DNA of 64,000 bases from Aporhodopirellula aestuarii. GTDB lineage: Bacteria; Planctomycetota; Planctomycetia; Pirellulales; Pirellulaceae. Position 1 is the first letter of the stretch; every line of letters starts with the position of its first letter. Of this stretch, positions 38,135-47,232 are shown piece by piece. The notes beneath the pieces were generated by a model. That model worked only from the letters and a program-made list of their open reading frames with translations, did no database searches and was not told where the DNA came from. The stretch is taken from assembly GCF_023701485.1 (NCBI RefSeq), contig NZ_JAMQBK010000029.1, positions 1 to 64,000 on the forward strand, in the 5' to 3' direction. The translations under genes and the position numbers were made by a program.

Positions 38135-40234
38135 ATGAAAGCGTTTGACCGACTTCATCCCGCACTTCAACACCACATCGTAAACTCGCTTGGCTGGCGA
38201 GACCTGCGAGAAGTGCAGTCGTTGTCAATTGATGCGTACCTCGACGGAAACAATATGGTCGTGCTGGCTCCGACCGCTGGCGGTAAAACGGAGTCTGCGT
38301 TCTTCCCTGTCATGTCACAAATGTTGGAGGAGTCTTGGGAAGGCATTTCGGTTCTTTACGTCAGCCCGATCAAGGCGTTGCTGAACAATCAAGAACAGCG
38401 TCTTCACAAATACATGCAGTTGGTCGGACGCCGAGCCGCCTTGTGGCATGGCGACACTCCACAAGGTGAGCGAAAGCGAATACTGTCCGAACCATCGGAC
38501 CTGTTGCTAACCACGCCGGAATCTCTTGAGGTCATGCTGGTTTCGTCCAAAATTGACCACCATAGATTCTTCAAGAACATCAAGGTGGTGGTTATCGATG
38601 AGGTTCACGCATTCGCTGGTGACGACCGAGGCTGGCACTTGCTATCGGTGTTCGCTCGAATCGCCAAACTTGCCCGACACGATCTTCAGAGAATCGGATT
38701 GTCAGCGACGGTTGGCAATCCCGATGAAATGTTGTCTTGGTTGTCGTCTGGATCGGAACGTCCGCAAAAGGTTGTCTGGCCGAAAGGTAAGAGTGATGAG
38801 CAACCTGATGTTCAACTGGACTTCGTTGGTTCACTGGCCAACGCCGCCAAAGTGATCAGCTTGCTACATCAGGGTGAAAAACGCCTCGTCTTCTGCGACA
38901 GCCGATCACGGGTTGAGCAGTTGGCCGTTTCCCTTCGCAGCTATGGAGTAGACACATTCGTCTCGCATAGTTCAGTTGGATTGGATGAGCGGCGACAGGC
39001 AGAAGAAGCATTTGCTCAACGCCAGAATTGTGTGATTGTGGCAACCAGTTCATTGGAACTTGGTCTCGATGTCGGAGACCTCGACCGAGTGATCCAAATC
39101 GATGCCCCCGGAAGCGTGTCATCGTTTCTACAAAGAATGGGACGAACGGGTCGAAGATCGAACACGACTCGAAACTGTTTGTTCTTGGCAACAAAAGACG
39201 AAGGGCTTCTTCGTGCGGCAGCGTTGATCGAACTGTGGCGACGAGAGTATGTCGAACCGGTTCAAGCTCCACCGTGCCCGTATCATATTCTGGCTCAACA
39301 ATTGATGGCATTGATCCTTCAGGAGCGTGGTGTCGGACGGTCGCAATGGTTCTCGTGGGTTTCAGATGTTCCAGCCTTCACCCAGATGCCCGAAGAGCGT
39401 GTCGCTGAACTTGTCGAGTACATGATCGCCAAGCTCATCCTGTGGGACGACAACGGGATCGTCTCCTTTGCACCAGAAGGTGAGTCGATCTTTGGTCGCC
39501 AGAACTTCATGGACCTCCTGTCCGTGTTCACGTCGCCGCCTTTGTTTCGAGTGATGTCGGGACAAAAGGAACTTGGATTCGTCCACGAGTCCACCTTCTT
39601 TAAGAAAGACGACAGCGACGGACCACCGATCCTCGCACTCGCTGGCCGAAGTTGGAAGACAAAGCACTTGGACTGGAAGCGAAAAATCGCTCACGTCGAG
39701 CCAACCGACCAGAAGGGCAAGTCACGTTGGCTCGGCGAAGGTCAGATGCTCAGCCAAGCGATTTGCCAGAGCATCCGTCGCATCCTCAGCACAGATAACG
39801 ACGATCCATCATGGTCATCAAGAGCCAAGTCTCAATTCGCTGAGATCCGGGAAGAGTTCCCATGGATATCAGCAGAATCAACTTCCGTCGTCCTCCAGCC
39901 CAATGGCGAACTCCGCTGGTGGACCTTCGCCGGTGGCATCGCCAACACGCTGCTGGCTGACGCATTGAAACCACACTGTGACGTAAAGGGAGACAACCTC
40001 TCGCTGGTATTCCCCAAAGCGACATCACTCGACCCTATCGCCGCCTTGATCAACGAGATCGAACCAGAAAACGTAAGGCCGATCCCCAACATCCAAGCGA
40101 TGGAGAACCTGAAATTCTCCGAATGCCTTTCCGACGAACTCTCAGCCGAGGTGTTTACGTCTCGGTTCAACGACCGCAAGGCAGTTGAACAAGCGTTTCA
40201 GGAGCGGCGACGTGTTGTCGTTCAGCAGGAATAG
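38135..40234 (+). CDS. brxHI: BrxHI helicase (BREX type 2)
   Basis: A 699-residue superfamily 2, Lhr-like DEAD/DEAH helicase. Motif I is VVLAPTAGGKTESAFFP near residue 45, motif II is VVVIDEVHAFAGDDRGWHLL near residue 150, motif III is IGLSATVGNP, and the C-terminal helicase half has VIVATSSLELGLDVGDLDRV and QRMGRTGRRSN. BrxHI is the helicase of type 2 BREX and ends the operon. AAGGAACTG sits directly before the ATG. The C-terminal ~200 residues are an Lhr-type extension. Confidence 0.92.
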   Translation: MKAFDRLHPALQHHIVNSLGWRDLREVQSLSIDAYLDGNNMVVLAPTAGGKTESAFFPVMSQMLEESWEGISVLYVSPIKALLNNQEQRLHKYMQLVGRRAALWHGDTPQGERKRILSEPSDLLLTTPESLEVMLVSSKIDHHRFFKNIKVVVIDEVHAFAGDDRGWHLLSVFARIAKLARHDLQRIGLSATVGNPDEMLSWLSSGSERPQKVVWPKGKSDEQPDVQLDFVGSLANAAKVISLLHQGEKRLVFCDSRSRVEQLAVSLRSYGVDTFVSHSSVGLDERRQAEEAFAQRQNCVIVATSSLELGLDVGDLDRVIQIDAPGSVSSFLQRMGRTGRRSNTTRNCLFLATKDEGLLRAAALIELWRREYVEPVQAPPCPYHILAQQLMALILQERGVGRSQWFSWVSDVPAFTQMPEERVAELVEYMIAKLILWDDNGIVSFAPEGESIFGRQNFMDLLSVFTSPPLFRVMSGQKELGFVHESTFFKKDDSDGPPILALAGRSWKTKHLDWKRKIAHVEPTDQKGKSRWLGEGQMLSQAICQSIRRILSTDNDDPSWSSRAKSQFAEIREEFPWISAESTSVVLQPNGELRWWTFAGGIANTLLADALKPHCDVKGDNLSLVFPKATSLDPIAALINEIEPENVRPIPNIQAMENLKFSECLSDELSAEVFTSRFNDRKAVEQAFQERRRVVVQQE

Positions 40235-40351
40235 AAAAGTCACATACCCATTAACACCTTAGCGTAGAAAAACGCTTGCATTGGAGTACCGTTATGCCAG
40301 AAGACAAGCACATAAAAGCAACCCGCAGGCAGATCGCCAGCAAAGCCGGAC

Positions 40352-40681
40352 GTGAGATGGCAATCTACGGGGAACTCGTCTCCTTTGAGCGAGCGTGGCG
40401 CCATGATAGCACTGAACCAATCGTCGATACATCGGGTAATGTATGGCAACCATCTATTGTGGGTTGGCAAGGGAATAGCTCAAGACTCTTCGTTAGCAGC
40501 CATATGGTTCGAGAAAGCTGCGGCTCAAGGATTTGACGAGGCAAAGTACAAGCTAGGGATCCTTTACTCAAATGGAGATGGAGTTGAGCAAGATAGGGAG
40601 AAGGCATTTGAGTTGTCTTGTGAATCAGAAGAGAAGATGGAGACAACTCATTATCTCTTTGGTGACGGGTGCTACTGTTGA
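40352..40681 (+). pseudogene. Sel1-repeat protein fragment
   Basis: A 109-codon frame holding about one and a half Sel1-like TPR repeats: GKGIAQDSSLAAIWFEKAAA, then KLGILYSNGDGVEQDREKAF. Sel1 proteins normally carry many repeats and an export signal; neither is seen here. The start of the frame is non-conserved and a different frame is open across it from 40276, so this is most likely a decayed fragment. The remaining bases to 40914 carry nothing recognised. Confidence 0.6.
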
Positions 40682-40914
40682 GAAAGTCTGATTGACCCCG
40701 CTGCGTTTGCGCAGGCTTGCTGCGACTCCAATGCCGAATACCTTTGGCAAATACTGCGATGCATTTTGGGGAAATAATTGGTGAAAGCCTGATCCCCCTG
40801 CACAAAACCTGATGCCCTGTTCATTCGTTGCTTGTCTTCACGGCTAAATGGGCATCGATTTACCAGCGTTGCATTATCTCAAGACGCAATTATTAAACTG
40901 AAAGGCGTGTCTGC

Positions 40915-41907
40915 ATGATACCGGAAGAACTACACGATGCCATCAACTCCGTGGTGCCAAATGGCGTAACGCATCTGGGGTTTGTGGTAACCAACACGTT
41001 GGGGCAATACCTCGTCACGGAACCCAACGGGCATCCTTACGGCGTGACTGCGACCTTCAACAAAGTTAAAGTCAAGATCGACGAACGCCCCAGCCAAACC
41101 GTCGAACGTTGCCTTCGTGATCAAGTTGGGCAAAGTGTAGTAGGCGTGTTTCCCATTCCGATTGTCTGGTCTACGTCCAACAGCAATGGCTTCTACCTTG
41201 CGGGCATGATGAAAAATGAAGGCCAGCCGGTCCCCCACCAAGGCAATCGGGCTGCATGGTTGGATTTTCAAGATGCAGAGAGCCTAATCAGTGAGTCTGG
41301 AAACTTAGAATCACGCCGACGAGATCTAGGGCTTCTGGCTGCGGCATCCGAGATGTGCTTGTCGCCCTACCGCCGAATCCTCCTGATGGTAAGAGAACTG
41401 CATCAGCTAGGTTTCCAAAGGCTTCGAGCACCAGCTTACGAATACCCCTTGGCATGGCGATGTCCCATCGTTCCGGCTTACTGGACACTGCGTTCACACG
41501 GCGGAATGTACGATGAACCGAACTCGCAGATGGAGCATTGGTTCGGAATTAAGAGCGGCCAACACGTTTACTCGTCTGCTAGTGGCCAGTTCCCATTTGG
41601 GTGGAATGATGCCGCTTTTAGCACTCCCACGGAGTTGGCGATAAGATTTGTGCGGGAACGGCGTGAGATTGCTTGTGCTGGTTGGGGACCAGACCCCGAG
41701 TACGCACGATGGCTGGAAGTCGCTTTAGCGGCGACTGCTCCCAACGGCTTGTTCCACTCATTCGCTGAGTTCGAAAAACCGACCGATTATCTCTACACAG
41801 ACATGGCCAGAGTGGATCGAGTGCCGCTTCCCCCACCAGGATGGGTAGCCGAAGGAGAATTGTCGCAACACGGTACTGACTTTCTTGATGACGACGGCTT
41901 GAGTTAG
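40915..41907 (+). CDS. Unknown protein, possible degenerate Nudix-like N-terminus
   Basis: A 330-residue protein. Residues ~15-105 could be a Nudix-like fold: a strand THLGFVVTNTLGQYLVTEPN, then a helix-loop TVERCLRDQVGQSVVGVFPI in the place of a Nudix box. The Glu-rich REUxEE core is absent, so hydrolase activity is doubtful. The C-terminal 220 residues are unrecognised but well composed (YRRILLMVRELHQLGFQRLR; FVRERREIACAGWGPDPEYA). No signal peptide or membrane segment. It stands alone between the BREX island and a convergent remnant. Confidence 0.55.
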   Translation: MIPEELHDAINSVVPNGVTHLGFVVTNTLGQYLVTEPNGHPYGVTATFNKVKVKIDERPSQTVERCLRDQVGQSVVGVFPIPIVWSTSNSNGFYLAGMMKNEGQPVPHQGNRAAWLDFQDAESLISESGNLESRRRDLGLLAAASEMCLSPYRRILLMVRELHQLGFQRLRAPAYEYPLAWRCPIVPAYWTLRSHGGMYDEPNSQMEHWFGIKSGQHVYSSASGQFPFGWNDAAFSTPTELAIRFVRERREIACAGWGPDPEYARWLEVALAATAPNGLFHSFAEFEKPTDYLYTDMARVDRVPLPPPGWVAEGELSQHGTDFLDDDGLS

Positions 41908-42192
41908 TTATAAGTTGCCCAGCACCAAAGGGATGCAGAGAGGAATGACCCGAAGCAAGTACACCAGCAAGCTATCGCCCACCGTCGCATCACTGATCCC
42001 GTCACGAATGGCATCATTGATACGGTTGGTCCGGTCAGGCCACAAGATGCAAGCTGGAGCCACTTCGACATTAGCGTTGTAAACCGCGGCGCCGCGAACG
42101 GACTTGATTAGCGCGTCCGCGATCGAAACGATCACGGGTGCCTCGGTGTCATTCGATGAATGAGACAAGTTGGTAGATCCTCCGTAACTCAT
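41908..42192 (-). pseudogene. Chimeric remnant with PglZ-type N-terminus
   Basis: A 94-residue frame. Residues ~20-55 (IADALIKSVRGAAVYNANVE, then VAPACILWPD) resemble the N-terminus of a different PglZ subfamily, where VAPxAILWPD is followed by an Arg-Gln-Trp segment. After WPDRT the match stops and a hydrophobic tail follows (LLVYLLRVIPLCIPLVLGNL), apparently from another protein. It overlaps the upstream nucleotidyltransferase gene by 44 bases, as in an operon. It probably marks a deletion junction that removed a second PglZ-containing defence system. Confidence 0.5.
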
Positions 42193-42988
42193 TCACGGCG
42201 TCTTCCTTCTTGCGCTGGCCCAGGCCAACCGCCTTCATATCGATGGCTTCATCGGACATGCGATCCAAAAATTGGGCCAAGTCGGTGCCAACGGAATCGG
42301 GGATCACGCTGTTGAATCCGGGGTCCACAATCGTGAGCAAGCGAAACACATCGAGCTTGTGTTTTTTGATGTCCCGAGAGTCAACGCTTTCGCCCGACGT
42401 TTTGCGATCAGTCAAATCCAGCCAGGCTCGGGCCTTCAGTGGAATCAAATACCCCGGTCCGACGATTGACACCCAATCCAGTAATTGCTTGCCGCTGATC
42501 AGGAATCCGTAGTAGGTCTCGTCCAGTAAAATCGCGGACAGGCTGCTGACGGAATCGTCCATGGGAATGGGCGTCAGATGGCTCTCACCAATCGGCTCCA
42601 GCAACTCCGGTGATCGGCAGAGCAATTCCAGCATGAAAGGGAAGTCATCGGCTTTCGGTTTCTTAAAACGGTAGAACTGTTTTTCGCCCGTCGCCTTTTC
42701 GTGTATTTCGTATCCCCCGTCTCGCACGAACTGCCAAAACGCTTCCGTAAACGGGACATCCAGGGTTTCAACACACAGGACAATATCGAGGTCTTTGGTG
42801 GACCGAAATTGAATCCCGACGCTCTCCATGGCGATCGAGCAATCCGGCCCACCGATCATCACGTAGTGATCCGTGAAGTCAGCAAAATGGGTTCGGAAGG
42901 CCACTGGGGTGATCGGGCTCGGCTCGATCAGTTCCTGCAGGCCTATGCGGTCGAGCGGGCTACGATCGAAGCTCGCAAGAATGGTCAT
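42149..42988 (-). CDS. Nucleotidyltransferase-like protein (AbiEii/MNT type)
   Basis: A 279-residue protein with a nucleotidyltransferase-type core: VMIGGPDCSIAMESVG followed by RSTKDLDIVLCV, matching the GG...R-x-T-x-D-hDhhh pattern of AbiEii-like and similar enzymes. A third acidic residue may lie in FMLELLC. The rest is helical with a long charged C-terminus (DAVNELRRIYQLVSFIE). Such genes occur as toxins or as accessory genes of multi-gene defence systems, which fits the PglZ fragment directly downstream. It overlaps the DUF1257 remnant on the opposite strand at its 5' end, so it probably arrived by insertion into that locus. Confidence 0.65.
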   Translation of the reverse strand: MTILASFDRSPLDRIGLQELIEPSPITPVAFRTHFADFTDHYVMIGGPDCSIAMESVGIQFRSTKDLDIVLCVETLDVPFTEAFWQFVRDGGYEIHEKATGEKQFYRFKKPKADDFPFMLELLCRSPELLEPIGESHLTPIPMDDSVSSLSAILLDETYYGFLISGKQLLDWVSIVGPGYLIPLKARAWLDLTDRKTSGESVDSRDIKKHKLDVFRLLTIVDPGFNSVIPDSVGTDLAQFLDRMSDEAIDMKAVGLGQRKKEDAVNELRRIYQLVSFIE

Positions 42989-43057
42989 TCGGTCACCGAG
43001 CAGAAGCTCGACAATGGATCGATCAAACTCACCATCCGCGTGGGAGGTGCCTTGTGA
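42887..43057 (+). pseudogene. DUF1257 (Ycf35-like) C-terminal remnant
   Basis: Only the last ~55 residues of a DUF1257 protein remain: GHWGDRARLDQFLQAYAVER, then HSVTEQKLDNGSIKLTIRVG. The first half is missing, replaced by the start of the nucleotidyltransferase gene on the other strand. Its stop overlaps the GTG start of the DUF2997 gene (GTGA), preserving the family's usual operon order. Confidence 0.8.
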
Positions 43058-43245
43058 CCAAGATCATCGAAGTCCTTGTGGCTCCTACAGGTGAGACACA
43101 AGTTGAAACGAAGGGCTTCTCGGGTGGTGAGTGCCGCGAAGCGAGCGCATTCATCGAGAAGGCCCTGGGTACTCGCACGAGTGAAACGCTGACGAATGAG
43201 TACCATCACCAGCAATCGCGTCAGACAAACACGGAACAGGCTTAA
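43054..43245 (+). CDS. DUF2997 family protein
   Basis: A 63-residue protein matching DUF2997: TKIIEVLVAPTGETQVETKG, then GGECREASAFIEKALG. Family members are small and normally sit after DUF1257 with an AAA ATPase nearby; their function is unknown. It starts at GTG overlapping the DUF1257 stop. Because the upstream partner is truncated and no ATPase follows, the gene is probably an orphan and may not be expressed. Confidence 0.82.
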   Translation: MTKIIEVLVAPTGETQVETKGFSGGECREASAFIEKALGTRTSETLTNEYHHQQSRQTNTEQA

Positions 43246-43934
43246 CCGCCCGATTGCCGAGTGTGGTCGATCAGTTCTGTAGTCGTTTGCGTCAGCAATT
43301 TGTGCCCACCGAACTCCATACCGAGCATTCGGATCTTGTCGGTGACAATCTGATGCTTCGGCTGTTTCGGCTCGCCGGTGATCTGGCTGTTGCTTCCGGT
43401 GAGGGCTTGGGCGATCTTTGCGACTTCGACTTCGGAGACATATCGGTCATAGCAATTGAATGCTTGGCCGGTGATCCCGTCTGCGATCAACAAGATCCCG
43501 ACAGCCTTCGCCACATCGGCCGCGTGGACCTCTTTACCACCACGCGAGCACTCGACGTTCTCCCCACGGACGACTGCTGACACGAGATCGTACCACTTGC
43601 TTTGTTCAGGTGGTCGGGAAGCACCGTAGACGCCCGTCGGTCGTAACGCACAGATTTGGTAGCCCTGTCCGAGTCCGTAACTATGAACAAACTTTTCGAT
43701 GGCTGCTTTGTGGGCGCCGTAGTGGCTCTTGGCCCAGAGCGGATGAGTTTCATCGAGTGGTCGCTCAGCGAGAATTTGATCGTGGACGGCGCACGTTGAG
43801 AACGCGATGAAACGACCGGCTCCAGCAGAGCGAGCGGCTTCAATCAGCTTCAATGTGCCCACGACGTTTTTCTCGACGAAGTCAACGATGTCGCCTTCGG
43901 CTCCAAGGCGTTCGGTGGCACGTGCGTTCTGGAT
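43242..43934 (-). pseudogene. NAD-dependent epimerase (extended SDR), 5'-truncated
   Basis: The frame carries most of an extended short-chain dehydrogenase: ENVVGTLK-type helix (EKNVVGTLKLIEAARSAGAG), the catalytic Tyr/Lys in SHYGAHKAAIEKFVHSYG, and LRPTGVYGASRPP. The N-terminal Rossmann GxxGxxG is missing; in this frame a stop lies at 43956-43958. Such proteins interconvert nucleotide sugars. Without its cofactor site it cannot be active. Confidence 0.78.
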
Positions 43935-43958
43935 ACGCCATCCCCTTTTGCGATCTTA

Positions 43959-44434
43959 GCGAGACAATCCAACATGTCGTAATTGGGAGAACGCCAGTGG
44001 CTCTCGCGTGACCGAGATAAATTTCTTCAGTCCGATTTTGCGCCTCAGACGCATCTGAATTATTGATGCTGATCTCCGGTCTCAACGAGTACCCACGTCG
44101 GACTAACCACACGCCCCAATGCGCAGGTTCTATATAGGTAAGATCACTACGCGATCGGCCTCCCCCCTGTAACCCCTATATCCGTCTGCTGCGGAGAGGT
44201 TCGGTGTTGAGTGGCCGTGAACTCTGGGCGTGGGTGATCAAGTGAAGGCATCCGGCGTTAATCGCGGTCATCCGCAACGATCGCTCCTGCGTTCGGGCAG
44301 CTATGACCGCATCGAACCTGATCTCCCAACACCTCACGCGGGAGCAGGCGTCCGCCCAGACACTCCCACGTCTTTCACGACTCACCACCGCTACCGGTGA
44401 GAACCGATTCCAGCGGACGGTGCAGTCTCTTTCA
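43959..44434. other. Non-coding stretch, possible repeat element
   Basis: About 475 bp without a convincing gene. It includes a hairpin-prone segment around 44339-44372 (GGGAG ... GGCGTCCGCC ... CTCCC). The minus-strand frame at 44176-44451 is Arg/Ser/Cys-rich and looks like chance translation of a dispersed repeat; that would need a genome-wide copy search. Confidence 0.4.
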
Positions 44435-44971
44435 TCAGCACACACTCTCACTAGTTGGTGCGAGTTTCAACCGTTGTGAAATGGTCACATGCTCTGGGGC
44501 GACAACAATTTCCTGCTCGTTCCGCTCGGCAAAATATGCGATGACATCCTCCTTATTGACATTACCGATCAATAGAACCGGATCACCGCCGAAGCGGCGT
44601 GCGAACCACTCGGCTATGTTGCGATCCAGGGTCCAACTGAGCCCCTGATTTTTGCGATGCGTATGGCCACGGTAAACCGGAATCACACTCGGGAGTTTTG
44701 CTAGAAAGCTACGCTCGTCAGTGTTCATCATGTGCTCTCGCCCCGGTCGTTTGGAGGCAAAGTAAATCTTGTACAGCTCCAACATTTGCCCAGTGTTTTC
44801 AGAGTCGATGTACACTTTCGCTAGGAGCCTCCAGTAGTCCTCATTGGCTATCTGTGCCGTGATCTCCGCGAATGCCCTGAGCCGGTTAGATCGAGGGGCG
44901 CCAAAAACGTAATTGTATAATTCATCGTGATCGGCGGTTTTCTGCGGTGCTTCCTTCGTTGATTTCGACAT
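44435..44971 (-). CDS. ADP-ribosyltransferase-like protein
   Basis: A 178-residue protein. The C-terminal half shows an R-S-E-type ADP-ribosyltransferase pattern: the Arg in VIPVYRGHTH, the Ser in GLSWTLDRNIAEWFARRF, and an ExE in FAERNEQEIVVAPEHV. Enzymes with this fold transfer ADP-ribose from NAD+ to proteins or nucleic acids and are common in phages and toxins. The N-terminal half is helical and unrecognised. The start ATG follows AAGGAGAGAGAG, a strong ribosome site, with AT-rich DNA upstream. It may be an anti-host or defence gene of the mobile element that follows. The assignment rests on motifs only. Confidence 0.6.
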   Translation of the reverse strand: MSKSTKEAPQKTADHDELYNYVFGAPRSNRLRAFAEITAQIANEDYWRLLAKVYIDSENTGQMLELYKIYFASKRPGREHMMNTDERSFLAKLPSVIPVYRGHTHRKNQGLSWTLDRNIAEWFARRFGGDPVLLIGNVNKEDVIAYFAERNEQEIVVAPEHVTISQRLKLAPTSESVC

Positions 44972-45173
44972 CTCTCTCTCTCCTTAAATTTAACCAAAAA
45001 TAGTGACGGCGGATCGGCAAATAACAGAACTCGCTGACCCCGAAAGACGGTTCACGGGTGAACCTACAGTCGCGATCCCAGTATTCAAGTTCGCGATTCA
45101 AGTTCGCGGCCGTCGCCACGGTCCCCAATCTGTTGAACGTGATTCCGGCAACCCGCAACTGAAGATTTTGACT

Positions 45174-46637
45174 TCATGGCCGGTCCGGCTGGTTGGAACA
45201 TGAACGCCCAGGGAATTCACTTTTGATTTTTGGCTTCAAACCGATCGATTCAAATTCGTGACGAATGACGTTTTTCGCCTCGTCCTCGAATTCCTCCGAA
45301 ACCATCAAGGCGTCATGGATGGTTTGGACCGGCTCCTGTTTGTGTTCACGCATGAAATGGCCAATAACGTTGTCAACCATGAGTGTCGACTCTAGCCGCT
45401 GGCAGTAGTTGGCAACGGCCTTATAACCATGTTGCGACTTGGCGGCGAGGACGTAGTCCGCGATCGGTGGACAGAGCTCTTTGATGGCATGAAAGATCGG
45501 ATTTTGCAGCATTGCATCAATTCGATCGAAAATGGGAACCAGCACCGCACGTTTGAAGGTACGCGCTGACTTCTTTCTCAAGTCGATGTTGATCCACCGG
45601 CCGTTGGTCAGCTCAATCGGTACTGTCAAGGGACCCTCCATCGACAGAGTTATCTTCCTAAGCTCCAAGTAGAGTTGTCCGCTCTCGCAGAGTGAAATCC
45701 AATCTCGGATTGAAGGTGAAACTTCATTCATCCAACCACCGGTCAGGTCACAAAAGCGGGGAACATATAATGGTACCTCTGGTGTCCCTGTTCGTTGGTT
45801 GTGCGCCACCAGTGCTGCAAGAAGTAGTGGTTGACAGGATGATACGTCGACCAAGGCCACGCCTGTCTTGCATCCGTTTGGTCGTGTTACCGAAAGGTGT
45901 CTTCTTTCTCTCGCCGGTAATTGTGTGTTCAGCGAGTGGTGCCGGCCATTTTTACAGCGTTTGGCGAACTCTTGTTGGTTGGCGTACCTCGCTACCGCGC
46001 ACCGATTCTCGTGCTTGCCGATTGTGCTGCTATCGAGTGCAGCATCATTCAAATTGAAACTCTTGGAATGACCGACTAGGTGCATCCCCGATTCTTTCAG
46101 ATTCTTGGGATCTGGCTCATATGCGGTCGCCATCCGGCGACGTGCGTGGGCTCCAACGATGGGAACAATCTTACTTCGACCATGTCGGTGATCTTTTGCC
46201 AGTCTGTACGACTTGGTAAATGGCGGCCTGTTTACCCTGCCTGTGCTATAGGTACTGTTTCGCTCTACTAAACCGTCAGACACCGCTTGATCGATCACAA
46301 GCTTATACCGACTGCCGCAAAGCTTTTCTAACTTTTGACTTGATACCGAGATGAAGTAGTCTCTGGGATTCTCCCCATTCATTACCATGCGATTTGAAAG
46401 GTACTGAAGCAATATTTTTAAGTTGTCGCCTTTGGCCGTGTTCGGGACATCCGCGGTGGCGGGAATGGCGACGAAAGAAGGTGATGGACGATTTGGCATC
46501 GAATGGTCTTCGTTGAATGTGACTATGGGTAGTGAGTAATGTTGAGCTTTCAGATCAATCAGGGTGATGCATCGTTGAAAGGCATCACCCGCACCAAGCG
46601 AAAGGCTTGCACGTGCAGATAGCTCTTTCGTTTTCAT
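45174..46637 (-). CDS. Mobile-element protein with polymerase-A-like motifs (copy 1)
   Basis: A 487-residue protein, not a named family to me. The second half has two acidic motifs like motifs A and C of family A DNA polymerases: VALVDVSSCQPLLLAALVAH near residue 260 and VQTIHDALMVSEEFEDEAKN near residue 445. The N-terminal half has a helical, possibly winged-helix segment (NLKILLQYLSNRMVMNGENP; KLEKLCGSRYKLVIDQAVSD) as in replication proteins. Its start MKTKELSARAS resembles that of the second such protein downstream in the element (MKTKDITEATD). A replication role is inferred. The start could also be the Met at MPNRPSPSF. About 600 bp separate it from the ParB-like gene. Confidence 0.5.
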   Translation of the reverse strand: MKTKELSARASLSLGAGDAFQRCITLIDLKAQHYSLPIVTFNEDHSMPNRPSPSFVAIPATADVPNTAKGDNLKILLQYLSNRMVMNGENPRDYFISVSSQKLEKLCGSRYKLVIDQAVSDGLVERNSTYSTGRVNRPPFTKSYRLAKDHRHGRSKIVPIVGAHARRRMATAYEPDPKNLKESGMHLVGHSKSFNLNDAALDSSTIGKHENRCAVARYANQQEFAKRCKNGRHHSLNTQLPARERRHLSVTRPNGCKTGVALVDVSSCQPLLLAALVAHNQRTGTPEVPLYVPRFCDLTGGWMNEVSPSIRDWISLCESGQLYLELRKITLSMEGPLTVPIELTNGRWINIDLRKKSARTFKRAVLVPIFDRIDAMLQNPIFHAIKELCPPIADYVLAAKSQHGYKAVANYCQRLESTLMVDNVIGHFMREHKQEPVQTIHDALMVSEEFEDEAKNVIRHEFESIGLKPKIKSEFPGRSCSNQPDRP

Positions 46638-47232
46638 GTTTGGGTTCAGTCAGTAAATGGAAAATGGATTTCCACTGCTGGATGACACCCGAACCGTGAG
46701 CCAACGTCTGGGCTCACAACCTCGCAAGTCGTCTGTCGCGGCCGCTCTTGCAGTCACGATATCGAAAAGAAGGTATTGAAAACGCGATCCGAGTGATTGG
46801 GTCTCTCCGATCGACTTGCCAAGCTGTCGGGAGCGTTCCTCACTCAATTAGGCAAGGGCCCGTTACTTCAAAAACTAGGCGGGTAAAATGTCCAATTGCC
46901 AGATGTATTTGGACGTTTGCGGCTCTGCGCGGTTGCTCGAAGGCGATGCTCGTACGGTAGCTTACGAGGCGTCGTTCTCTCCCGGTGGCCAAGTTCGAGC
47001 GAGTGCGTGGCGACTTCACTCGCGTGATCCAGGTAAATCGCAAATGGCGATTGTTGTGTGGGTTAGTCTCGGTGAGTTTTCGAAGCGTTTGTGCTCGACT
47101 CCCTCGTGCTTTCTCGAACAGTGATCGCTTGCTCTACAGCGCCTTCTAGGCGCCTCTAGCGGCACTGGTATTGCTCCTCGTTCGTCGGCTGCTCTTGCCG
47201 CCTCCAGTCCGTGAGTGCACGAGAACGAGGCG
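46638..47232. other. Non-coding stretch in the mobile element
   Basis: About 595 bp between the two minus-strand genes. Only short frames are present and none resembles a known protein. It could hold a promoter for the polymerase-like gene or an origin; no iterons or long hairpin were noticed. Confidence 0.35.

Noticed and set aside
44176-44451. A 91-codon minus-strand frame
   Set aside because: Its Arg/Ser/Cys-rich composition and hairpin-prone DNA suggest a dispersed repeat rather than a gene.
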